Shown: positions 1 through 5,003 of the stretch, piece after piece
Layout of the letters: each line of letters starts with the position of its first letter
Position numbering within the stretch: position 1 is the first letter of the stretch
DNA from: an uncultured Oscillospiraceae bacterium
Lineage (GTDB): Bacteria; Bacillota; Clostridia; Oscillospirales; Oscillospiraceae
Direction of reading: 5' to 3'
DNA: 5,003 bases
NCBI GenBank assembly: GCA_910588365.1
Contig: CAJUQS010000116.1
Span: 1-5,003 of the forward strand
Notes under the pieces: model-generated
Told to the model about the DNA's origin: nothing
The model's input: the letters and a program-made list of their open reading frames with translations, nothing else
Databases searched by the model: none
Position numbers and translations under genes: made by a program

Positions 1-192
1 ATCGAGTTTCTGGTGCTGGCTGACTGTCCCATGGGGAAGCCGGGGGAGTACGTCCGGCGCTTTCTGACCGAGGGCGGCTACGGGGAGGCCCTTGCCTGTG
101 CGCGGCAGGGCAGCATCCAAATCCGTAAACACGCCAGCATCATCGAGGGGCACATCCTGCCCGACAAGCCGAGAAAACGGCGCAAAAACTGA
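1..192 (+). CDS. C-terminal fragment of an unrecognised protein
   Basis: Frame 1 is open from the first base to a TGA at 190-192 and gives 63 residues, so the gene enters from the left edge with its start outside the window. The segment begins IEFLVLADCPMGKPGEYVRR, continues with a short mixed region (GGYGEALACARQG), and ends in a strongly basic tail, PDKPRKRRKN, which could contact nucleic acid; that role is only inferred. Codon use (CTG, GGC, CGG, GCC) matches the downstream genes, which supports real coding. Its stop lies 16 bases before the next start codon, with the next ribosome binding site in between, so it is probably the upstream member of the same operon. I do not recognise the family and assign no function. 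Confidence 0.6.
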   Translation: MEFLVLADCPMGKPGEYVRRFLTEGGYGEALACARQGSIQIRKHASIIEGHILPDKPRKRRKN

Positions 193-193
193 T

Positions 194-199
194 AGGAGG
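194..199 (+). promoter_or_regulatory. Ribosome binding site for the acidic 168-aa gene
   Basis: AGGAGG sits 9 bases before the ATG at 209, directly after the stop of the upstream gene. It is a near-perfect Shine-Dalgarno match and fixes the start of the downstream gene. Confidence 0.8.
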
Positions 200-208
200 T
201 AGATCACC

Positions 209-715
209 ATGTATTCTGTGGATTCACTGGAGTACGCCATTGGGGAGCTGTACCGCTCCGGCATCGGAGAGAACAGCGGCCTTTCCGCCGACGAGGTGGC
301 GGAGCTGCTGGACGGCATTGACTTCCATGCTCTGCTCCAGGCCGTCCGGCATCACGCCGAGACCGTCTTTGCCTTCGCCACCCAGGGCAGCCAGCCCAAG
401 TCCTTCAATTACCGTGGGGCGGAGCTGTTCGGCCAGCGGGCCACGCTGCTGTATGACGATTTTGACCAGAGTACCGCCGAGGCCGTCCTGACCACCCGCA
501 GCGTGGAGCTGTGGCTGCTGGAGGATATGACCGTCACCGCCGTCGCCAGCGTGTCCGTGGTCTGCGAGGGCGGCGCGTATGTGGCGGAGTACCGGGAGGA
601 CCTGGGCGACCCGTGGGCCAGCGGTATGTGCCTGGACCTGGAGGAACTGACGGATCGGCTGGACAAGCTGTGCTGGCCCGTCCATGAGAATGAGATTCCC
701 GTTTACGAGCTGTAA
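209..715 (+). CDS. Hypothetical acidic 168-aa accessory protein
   Basis: This is a complete ORF with ATG at 209, a strong AGGAGG 9 bases upstream and TAA at 713-715. The product is soluble, with no signal peptide or membrane segment. It is very acidic: I count about 31 Asp/Glu against 9 Lys/Arg. The N-terminal third looks helical (SADEVAELLDGIDFHALLQAVRHH in pieces around residues 25-49). The middle and C-terminal parts carry alternating hydrophobic stretches, such as SVELWLLEDMTVTAVASVSV around residues 98-117, that suggest a beta sheet. The family is not recognised. Its size and charge are like those of ArdA-type antirestriction DNA mimics found on Gram-positive conjugative elements, but I see no ArdA sequence signature, so that is only a possibility. 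It precedes the PAPS-reductase-like gene by 38 bases and is probably cotranscribed with it. Confidence 0.8.
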   Translation: MYSVDSLEYAIGELYRSGIGENSGLSADEVAELLDGIDFHALLQAVRHHAETVFAFATQGSQPKSFNYRGAELFGQRATLLYDDFDQSTAEAVLTTRSVELWLLEDMTVTAVASVSVVCEGGAYVAEYREDLGDPWASGMCLDLEELTDRLDKLCWPVHENEIPVYEL

Positions 716-745
716 ACGGCGGGAAAGGAGCGAAAAAAGGCAGTT

Positions 746-760
746 CTCCCGGCATGGGAG
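746..760 (+). promoter_or_regulatory. Small hairpin over the start codon of the PP-loop gene
   Basis: CTCCC at 746-750 is perfectly complementary to GGGAG at 756-760 with a five-base loop, GGCAT. The ATG start (754-756) lies at the loop/stem border. The nearest good Shine-Dalgarno-like run, AAAGGAG at 724-730, is 23 bases before the ATG, which is further than usual. The same CTCC could instead pair with that GGAG. Translation of this gene may therefore be weak or structure-controlled. The stem is short and could be chance. Confidence 0.35.
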
Positions 761-1539
761 CTGTAAACAGTAACGAAACCTTTTCGGCGGTCTCCCTTTC
801 AGGAGGAAAAGACAGCTCGTGTCTATTGCTGCTGATGATCGAGAAGGGCCTGCCCATTGACTGCGTACTCTACGCGGACACCGGCATGGAGTTCCCGGAG
901 ATGGAGGCCCATATTGCCAAGCTGGACGCTTTTCTTTATCAGGAGCGCGGCATCCACATCACCACCCTGCGGCATCCCCACGGCTTTGAGTGGCTGATGT
1001 TCGATGTTCCCCAGCAACAGAAGCGGGCCATAGAGCGCCGTATTGCTATGGGTCAGCCTCTGACTGGCTATGGCTGGCCTGGAATGAAAGTGCGCTGGTG
1101 TACCGGACAGCTGAAAACCCATCTCATCACAAAAGAAGTCAACCGGCTGAAAAAGGAGAAAAATGCCCTGCACCATATCGGCATCGCCGCCGATGAAGCC
1201 CACCGCTGCAAATCGGATGAACATAACCGCTATCCCCTGGTGGAGTGGGGCATCACCGAGGCCCAGGCCCTGCAAATCTGCTACAACCGGGGCTGCGATT
1301 GGGGCGGGCTGTATGAGATATACCACCGCGCCTCGTGCTGGTGCTGTCCGCTCCAACGCATAGACGAGCTGCGGAAGCTCCGCCGCCATCACCCGGAATT
1401 GTGGGCGCGGCTGCTGGATATGGACAACCGGGCGCGGGCTATGTTCGGCCCCGGCCCCCTGGGGCAGTTCAAGCAGAATTGGAGTGTGGCAAGGCTGGAG
1501 GAACGCTTTGCCCGCGAGGATGCGGAGGACACCGTATAA
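754..1539 (+). CDS. PAPS reductase-family (PP-loop ATPase) protein
   Basis: The 261-aa soluble protein is of the adenine-nucleotide alpha-hydrolase (PP-loop) superfamily, phosphoadenosine phosphosulfate reductase group. The nucleotide-binding loop SGGKDSS is at residues 16-22 and is followed by YADTGMEFPE (40-49), the usual second strand of this family. Later motifs are RWCT (114-117) with a following Lys (K121), GIAADEAHR (143-151), and a cysteine cluster SCWCCP (194-199) preceded by C176 and C181. C116 with C195/C197/C198 could bind an iron-sulfur cluster, as in DndC-like members; this is inferred. The C-terminal ECGLH motif of assimilatory CysH reductases is absent, so sulfate assimilation is unlikely. 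No dnd or ssp partner gene is present. ATG 754 is the only start between the in-frame stop at 691-693 and the P-loop. Such proteins recur in phages and conjugative elements of Clostridia; the substrate is unknown. Confidence 0.88.
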   Translation: MGAVNSNETFSAVSLSGGKDSSCLLLLMIEKGLPIDCVLYADTGMEFPEMEAHIAKLDAFLYQERGIHITTLRHPHGFEWLMFDVPQQQKRAIERRIAMGQPLTGYGWPGMKVRWCTGQLKTHLITKEVNRLKKEKNALHHIGIAADEAHRCKSDEHNRYPLVEWGITEAQALQICYNRGCDWGGLYEIYHRASCWCCPLQRIDELRKLRRHHPELWARLLDMDNRARAMFGPGPLGQFKQNWSVARLEERFAREDAEDTV

Positions 1540-1569
1540 ATCAAAATCTACTGAGGAAGTGAGTGAAGC

Positions 1570-2490
1570 ATGGCCGTTTATCGTGTAGAACGGACGCGGG
1601 ATTACACAGTGATGTCGAACCATCACTTGAAGGACCCCGGCCTGTCGCTGAAAGCAAAGGGGCTGCTGGCAATCATGCTGTCCCTCCCGGACGACTGGAA
1701 TTATTCCACGCGGGGCCTCGCCGCTATCTGCAAGGAGGGCGTGGAGGCCATCGGGAACACCTTGAAGGAGCTGGAGCGGGCGGGCTATGTGGTCCGCCGC
1801 CAGCTGCGGGGAGAACATGGGCGCGTGGGCAGCGTGGAGTACACCATCTACGAAAAGCCCCAAACGCCGCCCCCGGCCTCTGGCCCGGACGCGCCGCCAC
1901 CGTTCACGGGTCCGCCGGATACGGCTTCACCGTGTACGGGTTTCCCGGATACGGTAAAGCCGGACGCGGTTTCCCCGGATGCGGATGTGCCGGATACGGA
2001 AAACCCGGCGCAATTAAATACTAAGAAAACTAATCCCCGTAAAAAACAAAATACTTATCGACCAAATACTCATTCATTCTGTCCCCAGCCCCCTCCGGGG
2101 CCTGGGTCCGCGCCTGCGGCGGAAGGAATGACGGAAGTGTATGAGAAGCGGGATGAGATTCGGGATCAGATTGAATACGACCTGATTGCCGACAGCGCCA
2201 ACCGGGAGCAGATCAATGAACTGGTGGAAATCATGCTGGAGGTCGCTTTATCCAAAGCGCCCACCATGAAGATCGGGCGGGATGCGGAGTATCCCACCGC
2301 CCTGGTCCAGCAGCGGTTTGAGCTTATCAACAGCAGCCACATTGAGAAGGTCCTGGACGGCATCCGGGAGAACACCGCCCGCGTCTGGAACACCAGGGCC
2401 TACTTACTGGCGGCGCTGTTCAACGCGCCCGCTACCACGGACAACCACTACACGATGCTGGTCAACCACGACCTCTACGGCGGCAGATAG
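1570..2490 (+). CDS. Winged-helix, DUF6017-type replication-initiator-like protein
   Basis: The 306-aa protein has three parts. Residues 1-97 form a winged helix-turn-helix typical of Clostridia mobile elements, with MAVYRVERTRDYTVMSNHHL at the start, LSLKAKGLLAIMLSLPDDWN (25-44), then the recognition region RGLAAICKEGVEAIGNTLKE (48-67) and a wing ending in EYTIYEKP. Residues 106-150 are nine pentapeptides of form P-[D/F/C/A]-[T/A/Q]-x-x, followed by a basic, polar, proline-rich linker to about 188. Residues about 190-306 match the DUF6017-type C-terminal domain, with INELVEIMLE, SSHIEKVLDGIRENTARVWN and the conserved end YLLAALFNAP...MLVNHDLYG. The start ATG has AGGAA 11 bases upstream. The family is thought to act in replication or control of the element; I have not seen direct proof. 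The linker DNA is compositionally odd (see the repeat and AT-rich entries). The gene sits between a PP-loop gene and the conjugation genes. Confidence 0.88.
   Translation: MAVYRVERTRDYTVMSNHHLKDPGLSLKAKGLLAIMLSLPDDWNYSTRGLAAICKEGVEAIGNTLKELERAGYVVRRQLRGEHGRVGSVEYTIYEKPQTPPPASGPDAPPPFTGPPDTASPCTGFPDTVKPDAVSPDADVPDTENPAQLNTKKTNPRKKQNTYRPNTHSFCPQPPPGPGSAPAAEGMTEVYEKRDEIRDQIEYDLIADSANREQINELVEIMLEVALSKAPTMKIGRDAEYPTALVQQRFELINSSHIEKVLDGIRENTARVWNTRAYLLAALFNAPATTDNHYTMLVNHDLYGGR
1885..2004 (+). repeat. 15-bp tandem repeat with CCG-N4-CGG core inside the initiator-like gene
   Basis: Eight units start at 1885, 1900, 1915, 1930, 1945, 1960, 1975 and 1990, exactly 15 bases apart. Cores are CCGGATACGG at 1915, 1945 and 1990, with CCGTTCACGG, CCGTGTACGG, CCGGACGCGG and CCGGATGCGG elsewhere; the first unit (CCGGACGCGC) is decayed, as is a ninth at 2005. 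Seven cores keep the dyad CCG-N4-CGG. In frame they encode proline-led pentapeptides (consensus P-D-T-x-x). They could be a protein-level repeat, a variable-number repeat, or iteron-like binding sites. Confidence 0.8.
2011..2080. other. AT-rich patch with three AAATACT copies (possible unwinding element)
   Basis: By direct count about 19 of these 70 bases are G or C (about 27%), in sharp contrast to the GC-rich sequence on both sides. AAATACT occurs at 2016-2022, 2049-2055 and 2064-2070, with starts 33 and 15 bases apart. It directly follows the 15-bp repeats. It encodes the basic polar linker of the winged-helix protein. An origin role is inference; codon and residue choice in a disordered linker could also produce it. 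Confidence 0.5.
2084..2106 (+). other. GC-rich hairpin within the initiator-like gene
   Basis: CCCAG (2084-2088) plus CCCC (2089-2092) pair with GGGG (2097-2100) and CTGGG (2102-2106), leaving a CTCC loop and one bulged C at 2101. It follows the AT-rich patch immediately. There is no T-run after it, so it is not an intrinsic terminator. The codons encode a proline/glycine-rich linker (PQPPPGPG), which alone could explain the complementarity. Confidence 0.4.
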
Positions 2491-2501
2491 CCGCACAGGA
2501 G

Positions 2502-2508
2502 AAAGGAG
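2502..2508 (+). promoter_or_regulatory. Ribosome binding site for the deoxyribosyltransferase-like gene
   Basis: AAAGGAG lies 6 bases before ATG 2515, in the 24-base gap after the winged-helix gene. It supports the 2515 start over the overlapping out-of-frame ATG-led reading at 2528. Confidence 0.75.
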
Positions 2509-2514
2509 CTTTCC

Positions 2515-2853
2515 ATGAAGCGACCCCTTGCCTACATCACCGCCGCCTGGGGCGGCAACGAGATTGAAAACGCGGAGACCGCCGCCCGGTACTGCCGTCA
2601 GGTGTATGAGGCTGGCTATTCCCCCATCTGTCCCGTCCTGCTCACCGCCCGTTTCCTCCAGGATGCGGTCCCCCAGGAGCATAAGGACGGCATCGACATG
2701 GCGCGGGACTATCTCCGGCGCTCCCGCGTCCTGGTGGTCTGCGGGCGGACCGTGGACGAGACGGTGAAAAATGACATCGCCACCGCCCAGCGCCTGCGGA
2801 TCACCGCCACCACCCTGGACGGCATCCTCACCGTCAAGGGCCAGGGGAGGTAA
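2515..2853 (+). CDS. DUF4406/DUF7768-like small protein (nucleoside deoxyribosyltransferase-like fold)
   Basis: The 112-aa protein opens with a hydrophobic strand, PLAYITAAW (4-12), then a helix with AARYCRQVYEAG (23-34), the strand YSPICPVL (35-42), the motif QEHKDGIDMARDYLRRS (54-70), the strand VLVVCG (72-77), and KNDIATAQRL (85-94). This order resembles the Rossmann-like DUF4406/DUF7768 proteins, relatives of nucleoside 2-deoxyribosyltransferases, common in Clostridia conjugative elements and phages. In the classical enzymes a glutamate in the region after the last strand is the nucleophile; here D87 sits near the comparable place, so activity is uncertain. No membrane segment or signal is seen. 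It may act on nucleotides or a small ligand, but no substrate can be read from sequence. It follows the winged-helix gene by 24 bases and precedes the PcfB gene by 6, so it is embedded in the conjugation operon. Confidence 0.8.
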   Translation: MKRPLAYITAAWGGNEIENAETAARYCRQVYEAGYSPICPVLLTARFLQDAVPQEHKDGIDMARDYLRRSRVLVVCGRTVDETVKNDIATAQRLRITATTLDGILTVKGQGR

Positions 2854-2859
2854 CAGCCC

Positions 2860-3351
2860 ATGCAGGAAGAAGTGGAGAACAGAACGCTGACGCTGATGGT
2901 CAACGGCAGCAAGTTCACAGGACGGATGTTCAAAGCGGCCATCGCCAAGTACATGGCCCACCGGAAGGAAGTTAAGCACCAGAAGCAGCAGAAGCGGGAA
3001 ACGGCTGTGATTCCCCACGGCAGGCAGACGGTGAAGCAGCTGATTGGGCAGGACCAGGGCGTGTCCAACATTGAGCTGACCGACCCCTCCATCCGGCAGT
3101 TTGACCGCATCGCCCGGAAATATGGCGTGGACTACGCCATCAAGCGGGACCGGAGCAGCGACCCTCCCAAGTTTCTGGTGTTCTTCAAAAGCCGGGACGC
3201 GGATGCGCTGACCTCCGCGTTCAATGAGTACGTCGGGAAGAAGGTCAAAAAGGCTTCCCGGCCCTCGGTGCTGCAACGGCTGGCCCACTTCAAGGAGCTG
3301 GTGAAGCATACTGTTGTCAACCGGGAGAAACGGAGGGAGCTGGAACGGTGA
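2860..3351 (+). CDS. PcfB-family (DUF3801) conjugation accessory protein
   Basis: The 163-aa basic soluble protein matches the PcfB/DUF3801 family closely as I recall it. Landmarks are the N-terminal block from MQEEVENRTLTLMVNGSKFT through RMFKAAIAKYMAHRK (22-36), a basic Lys/Gln-rich segment (35-46), QTVKQLIGQDQGVSNIEL (56-73), the core RIARKYGVDYAIKRD (83-97), PPKFLVFFKSRDADALTSAF (102-121), and a basic C-terminal helix RLAHFKELVKHTVVNREKR (140-158). In enterococcal pCF10, PcfB is a relaxosome accessory factor that links the relaxase-DNA complex to the coupling protein PcfC; the same role is inferred here. The next gene is indeed a coupling ATPase, and the two overlap by 4 bases (GTGA), implying translational coupling. 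The ribosome binding site GGGGAGG (2844-2850) overlaps the end of the upstream gene and is 9 bases before the ATG. Confidence 0.92.
   Translation: MQEEVENRTLTLMVNGSKFTGRMFKAAIAKYMAHRKEVKHQKQQKRETAVIPHGRQTVKQLIGQDQGVSNIELTDPSIRQFDRIARKYGVDYAIKRDRSSDPPKFLVFFKSRDADALTSAFNEYVGKKVKKASRPSVLQRLAHFKELVKHTVVNREKRRELER
3332..3339 (+). promoter_or_regulatory. Ribosome binding site fixing the GTG start of the coupling ATPase
   Basis: GGAGGGAG ends 8 bases before the GTG at 3348, inside the last codons of the PcfB-family gene. Together with the 4-base GTGA overlap it favours this start over later in-frame ATGs, which would remove the first membrane segment. Confidence 0.7.
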
Positions 3352-5003
3352 AGCAGATCAACGTGAAAAAGCTGGCGCTTCTGAATCTGCCCTATGTGTT
3401 CCTCGGCCTGTATGCCTCCAAGCTGGGGCAGGCGTGGCGGTTGGCGGCGGGGGCGGACGCTTCCGAGAAGCTGCTGCACATCATGGACGGCTTTGCCGCC
3501 GCATTTCAGTCCGCCCTGCCCAGCTTCCACCCCGCCGATCTGGTGGTGGGGCTGCTGTGCGGCGCGGCCCTCCGGCTGGCGGTCTACATGAAGGGCAAGA
3601 ACGCCAAGAAATACCGCCACGGCATGGAGTACGGGACCGCACGTTGGGGCAGTTCCCAAGACATCGCCCCTTATATCGCCCCGAAATTCGAGGACAACAT
3701 CATCCTGACGCAGACAGAGCGGCTCACCATGAACAGCCGCCCCAAGGATCCCAAGACCGCCCGGAACAAAAATGTGCTGGTGATTGGCGGTTCCGGCTCC
3801 GGCAAGACCCGGTTTTTTCTGAAACCGAACCTCATGCAATGCACGTCTGATTCCTACCCGACCTCCTTCGTGGTCACGGACCCGAAAGGGGACATCGTAA
3901 TCGACACCGGAAAATTGCTCCAGCGCAAGGGGTATAGAATCAAGATTCTAAATTCTATCAATTTCAAAAAGTCCATGCACTACAATCCGTTTGCCTATCT
4001 GCACAGCGAAAAGGACATTTTGAAGCTGGTGACGACCCTGATTGCCAACACCAAGGGAGAGGGCAAGGGCGGTGACGATTTCTGGATTAAGGCCGAAACC
4101 CTTCTTTATACCGCCCTGATCGGTTACATCTTCTACGAGGCCCCGAAGGAGGAACAGAATTTCTCCACTCTCGTTGAGTTCATCAATGCGATGGAGGTCC
4201 GGGAGGACGATGAGGAATTTAAGAACCCCGTAGATCTGATGTTTGACGAGCTGGCGGAACGGGACCCCAACCACTTTGCCGTCCGGCAATATGCAAAATA
4301 TCGCTTGGCGGCGGGCAAAACCGCGAAGTCGATTCTTGTGAGCTGCGGTGCGCGGCTGGCGGTGTTCGACATTGCGGAGCTGCGGGAAGTCACCGCCTAT
4401 GACGAGCTGGAGCTGGACACCATTGGGGACCGGAAAACGGCGCTGTTCCTGATTATGAGCGACACGGACGACAGCTTTAACTTCCTAATCAGCATGGTTT
4501 ACACCCAGCTGTTCAATCTGCTGTGTGAAAAGGCCGACGACGTGTACGGCGGGCGGCTTCCGGTCCATGTGCGCTGTCTCATTGACGAGTGCGCCAACAT
4601 TGGGCAGATTCCCAAGCTGGAAAAGCTCATGGCTACCATCCGAAGCCGTGAAATCTCCGCCTGCCTGATTTTGCAGGCCCAAAGCCAGCTGAAGGCCATT
4701 TACAAGGACAACGCCGACACTATTGTCGGTAACTGCGACTGCTCCATCTTCCTGGGCGGCAAGGAACCGACCACCTTGAAGGAGCTGTCGGCCCAGCTGG
4801 GCAAGGAGACCATCGACACCTACAATACCGGCGAAAGCCGGGGCCGTGAGCTGTCCCACTCTCTGAATTATCAGAAGCTGGGCAAGGCGCTCATGGACGT
4901 GGACGAATTGGCCGTGATGGACGGCGGCAAGTGCATCCTGCAACTGCGGGGCGTGAGGCCGTTCCTCTCGGATAAATTCGATATAACCCAGCATCCCCTA
5001 TAC
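3348..5003 (+). CDS. VirD4/TraG-family type IV coupling ATPase (3' end outside window)
   Basis: The frame is open from GTG 3348 to the right edge, 552 codons with no stop. Family members are about 600 aa, so probably only the last few dozen residues are missing. Two hydrophobic segments, about residues 9-24 and 63-81, anchor it in the membrane, and the rest is cytoplasmic. Walker A is GGSGSGKT (147-154), followed by VTDPKGDIV with D178 and K180, typical of this family. Walker B is CLIDECAN with L411-E414, and the sensor glutamine region LQAQSQL starts at 442. It resembles the VirD4-like conjugal transfer proteins of clostridial elements (CD1115 type). It should bind the relaxosome through the PcfB-family protein encoded just upstream and feed the DNA-relaxase complex into the mating channel using ATP. 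The GTG overlaps the previous stop as GTGA, so translation is probably coupled. An AT-rich palindrome lies within it at 3935-3950. Confidence 0.94.
   Translation, partial: MKQINVKKLALLNLPYVFLGLYASKLGQAWRLAAGADASEKLLHIMDGFAAAFQSALPSFHPADLVVGLLCGAALRLAVYMKGKNAKKYRHGMEYGTARWGSSQDIAPYIAPKFEDNIILTQTERLTMNSRPKDPKTARNKNVLVIGGSGSGKTRFFLKPNLMQCTSDSYPTSFVVTDPKGDIVIDTGKLLQRKGYRIKILNSINFKKSMHYNPFAYLHSEKDILKLVTTLIANTKGEGKGGDDFWIKAETLLYTALIGYIFYEAPKEEQNFSTLVEFINAMEVREDDEEFKNPVDLMFDELAERDPNHFAVRQYAKYRLAAGKTAKSILVSCGARLAVFDIAELREVTAYDELELDTIGDRKTALFLIMSDTDDSFNFLISMVYTQLFNLLCEKADDVYGGRLPVHVRCLIDECANIGQIPKLEKLMATIRSREISACLILQAQSQLKAIYKDNADTIVGNCDCSIFLGGKEPTTLKELSAQLGKETIDTYNTGESRGRELSHSLNYQKLGKALMDVDELAVMDGGKCILQLRGVRPFLSDKFDITQHPLY
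3935..3950. repeat. AT-rich perfect inverted repeat inside the coupling-ATPase gene
   Basis: TAGAATC-AA-GATTCTA is a perfect 7-bp inverted repeat with a 2-bp spacer. ATTCTA is repeated at 3952-3957. The stretch from about 3933 to 3970 is AT-rich and uses codons rare in this gene (AGA, CTA, TCT). It encodes a region around residues 196-205 before the conserved MHYNPF. It could be a binding site or just local codon drift. Confidence 0.5.

Noticed and set aside
754..1539. Dnd or Ssp phosphorothioation system
   Set aside because: Only a single PP-loop protein is present; no DndA/D/E, SspB/C/E or restriction partner is visible in the window.
823..1863. Long minus-strand reading frame of 346 codons opposite the PP-loop gene
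   Set aside because: It spans two plus-strand genes with clear family motifs and is low complexity, rich in leucine, proline, histidine and glutamine with no recognisable domain. GC-rich coding DNA often leaves such antisense frames open.
1885..2004. CRISPR array
   Set aside because: The units are 15 bp, contiguous and in coding frame, with no unique spacers and no cas genes nearby.
1563..2024. GTG-started plus-strand frame beginning 7 bases before the winged-helix gene, with G-Y-G rich repeats at its end
   Set aside because: The glycine/tyrosine repeats are only the 15-bp DNA repeat read in another frame, and the alternative frame at 1570 gives a clear winged-helix protein.
2084..2106. Intrinsic terminator
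   Set aside because: The hairpin is inside a coding region and is not followed by a T-run.
2404..3309. Minus-strand reading frame of 301 codons opposite the deoxyribosyltransferase-like and PcfB genes
   Set aside because: The plus strand encodes recognised families with good ribosome binding sites across the same span; the antisense product shows no motif.
3314..3850. Plus-strand frame of 178 codons across the start of the coupling ATPase
   Set aside because: It is out of frame with both the PcfB-family protein and the VirD4-like protein, and the product is arginine/glycine-rich without motifs.

Overview
The window looks like the conserved front end of a conjugation module from an integrative and conjugative element (or a related conjugative plasmid) in a GC-rich gut Firmicute of the Clostridia/Oscillospiraceae type. 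Three things support this: the Gram-positive gene set (PcfB/DUF3801 followed by a VirD4/TraG coupling ATPase), strong AGGAGG-like ribosome binding sites, and GC-rich codon use dominated by CTG, CGG, GCC and GGC. The organism assignment is an inference from gene type and composition.

Layout: seven genes, all on the + strand, tightly packed and probably one transcript. They are (1) the last 63 codons of an unrecognised gene; (2) a very acidic 168-aa protein of unknown function; (3) a PAPS-reductase-family (PP-loop) protein with a cysteine cluster; (4) a winged-helix protein with a DUF6017-type C-terminus, the replication-initiator-like gene of these elements; (5) a small DUF4406/DUF7768-like protein resembling nucleoside deoxyribosyltransferases; (6) a PcfB-family relaxosome accessory protein; (7) a VirD4-like coupling ATPase starting at a GTG that overlaps the stop of gene 6, open at the right edge. 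The largest gap between genes is 38 bases, so no long stretch lacks a gene.

How they work together: genes 6 and 7 are the DNA-recruitment part of conjugation, bringing the relaxosome to the type IV secretion channel. Gene 4 probably acts on replication or maintenance of the excised circle. Genes 1, 2, 3 and 5 are accessory, with roles I cannot establish from sequence; gene 3 belongs to an enzyme superfamily that includes DNA phosphorothioation proteins, but no dnd/ssp partner gene is visible here.

The most unusual non-coding signal lies inside gene 4. A 15-bp tandem repeat with core CCG-N4-CGG (about 1885-2004) runs straight into a ~70-bp patch of about 27% GC (2011-2080) holding three AAATACT copies, followed by a GC-rich hairpin (2084-2106). 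This resembles an iteron plus AT-rich unwinding-element layout and may be an in-gene replication origin, although a repetitive protein linker is the plain alternative. Other points for a second look are a hairpin over the start codon of gene 3 and an AT-rich palindrome inside gene 7. I see no clearly new defence or enzymatic system in this window.
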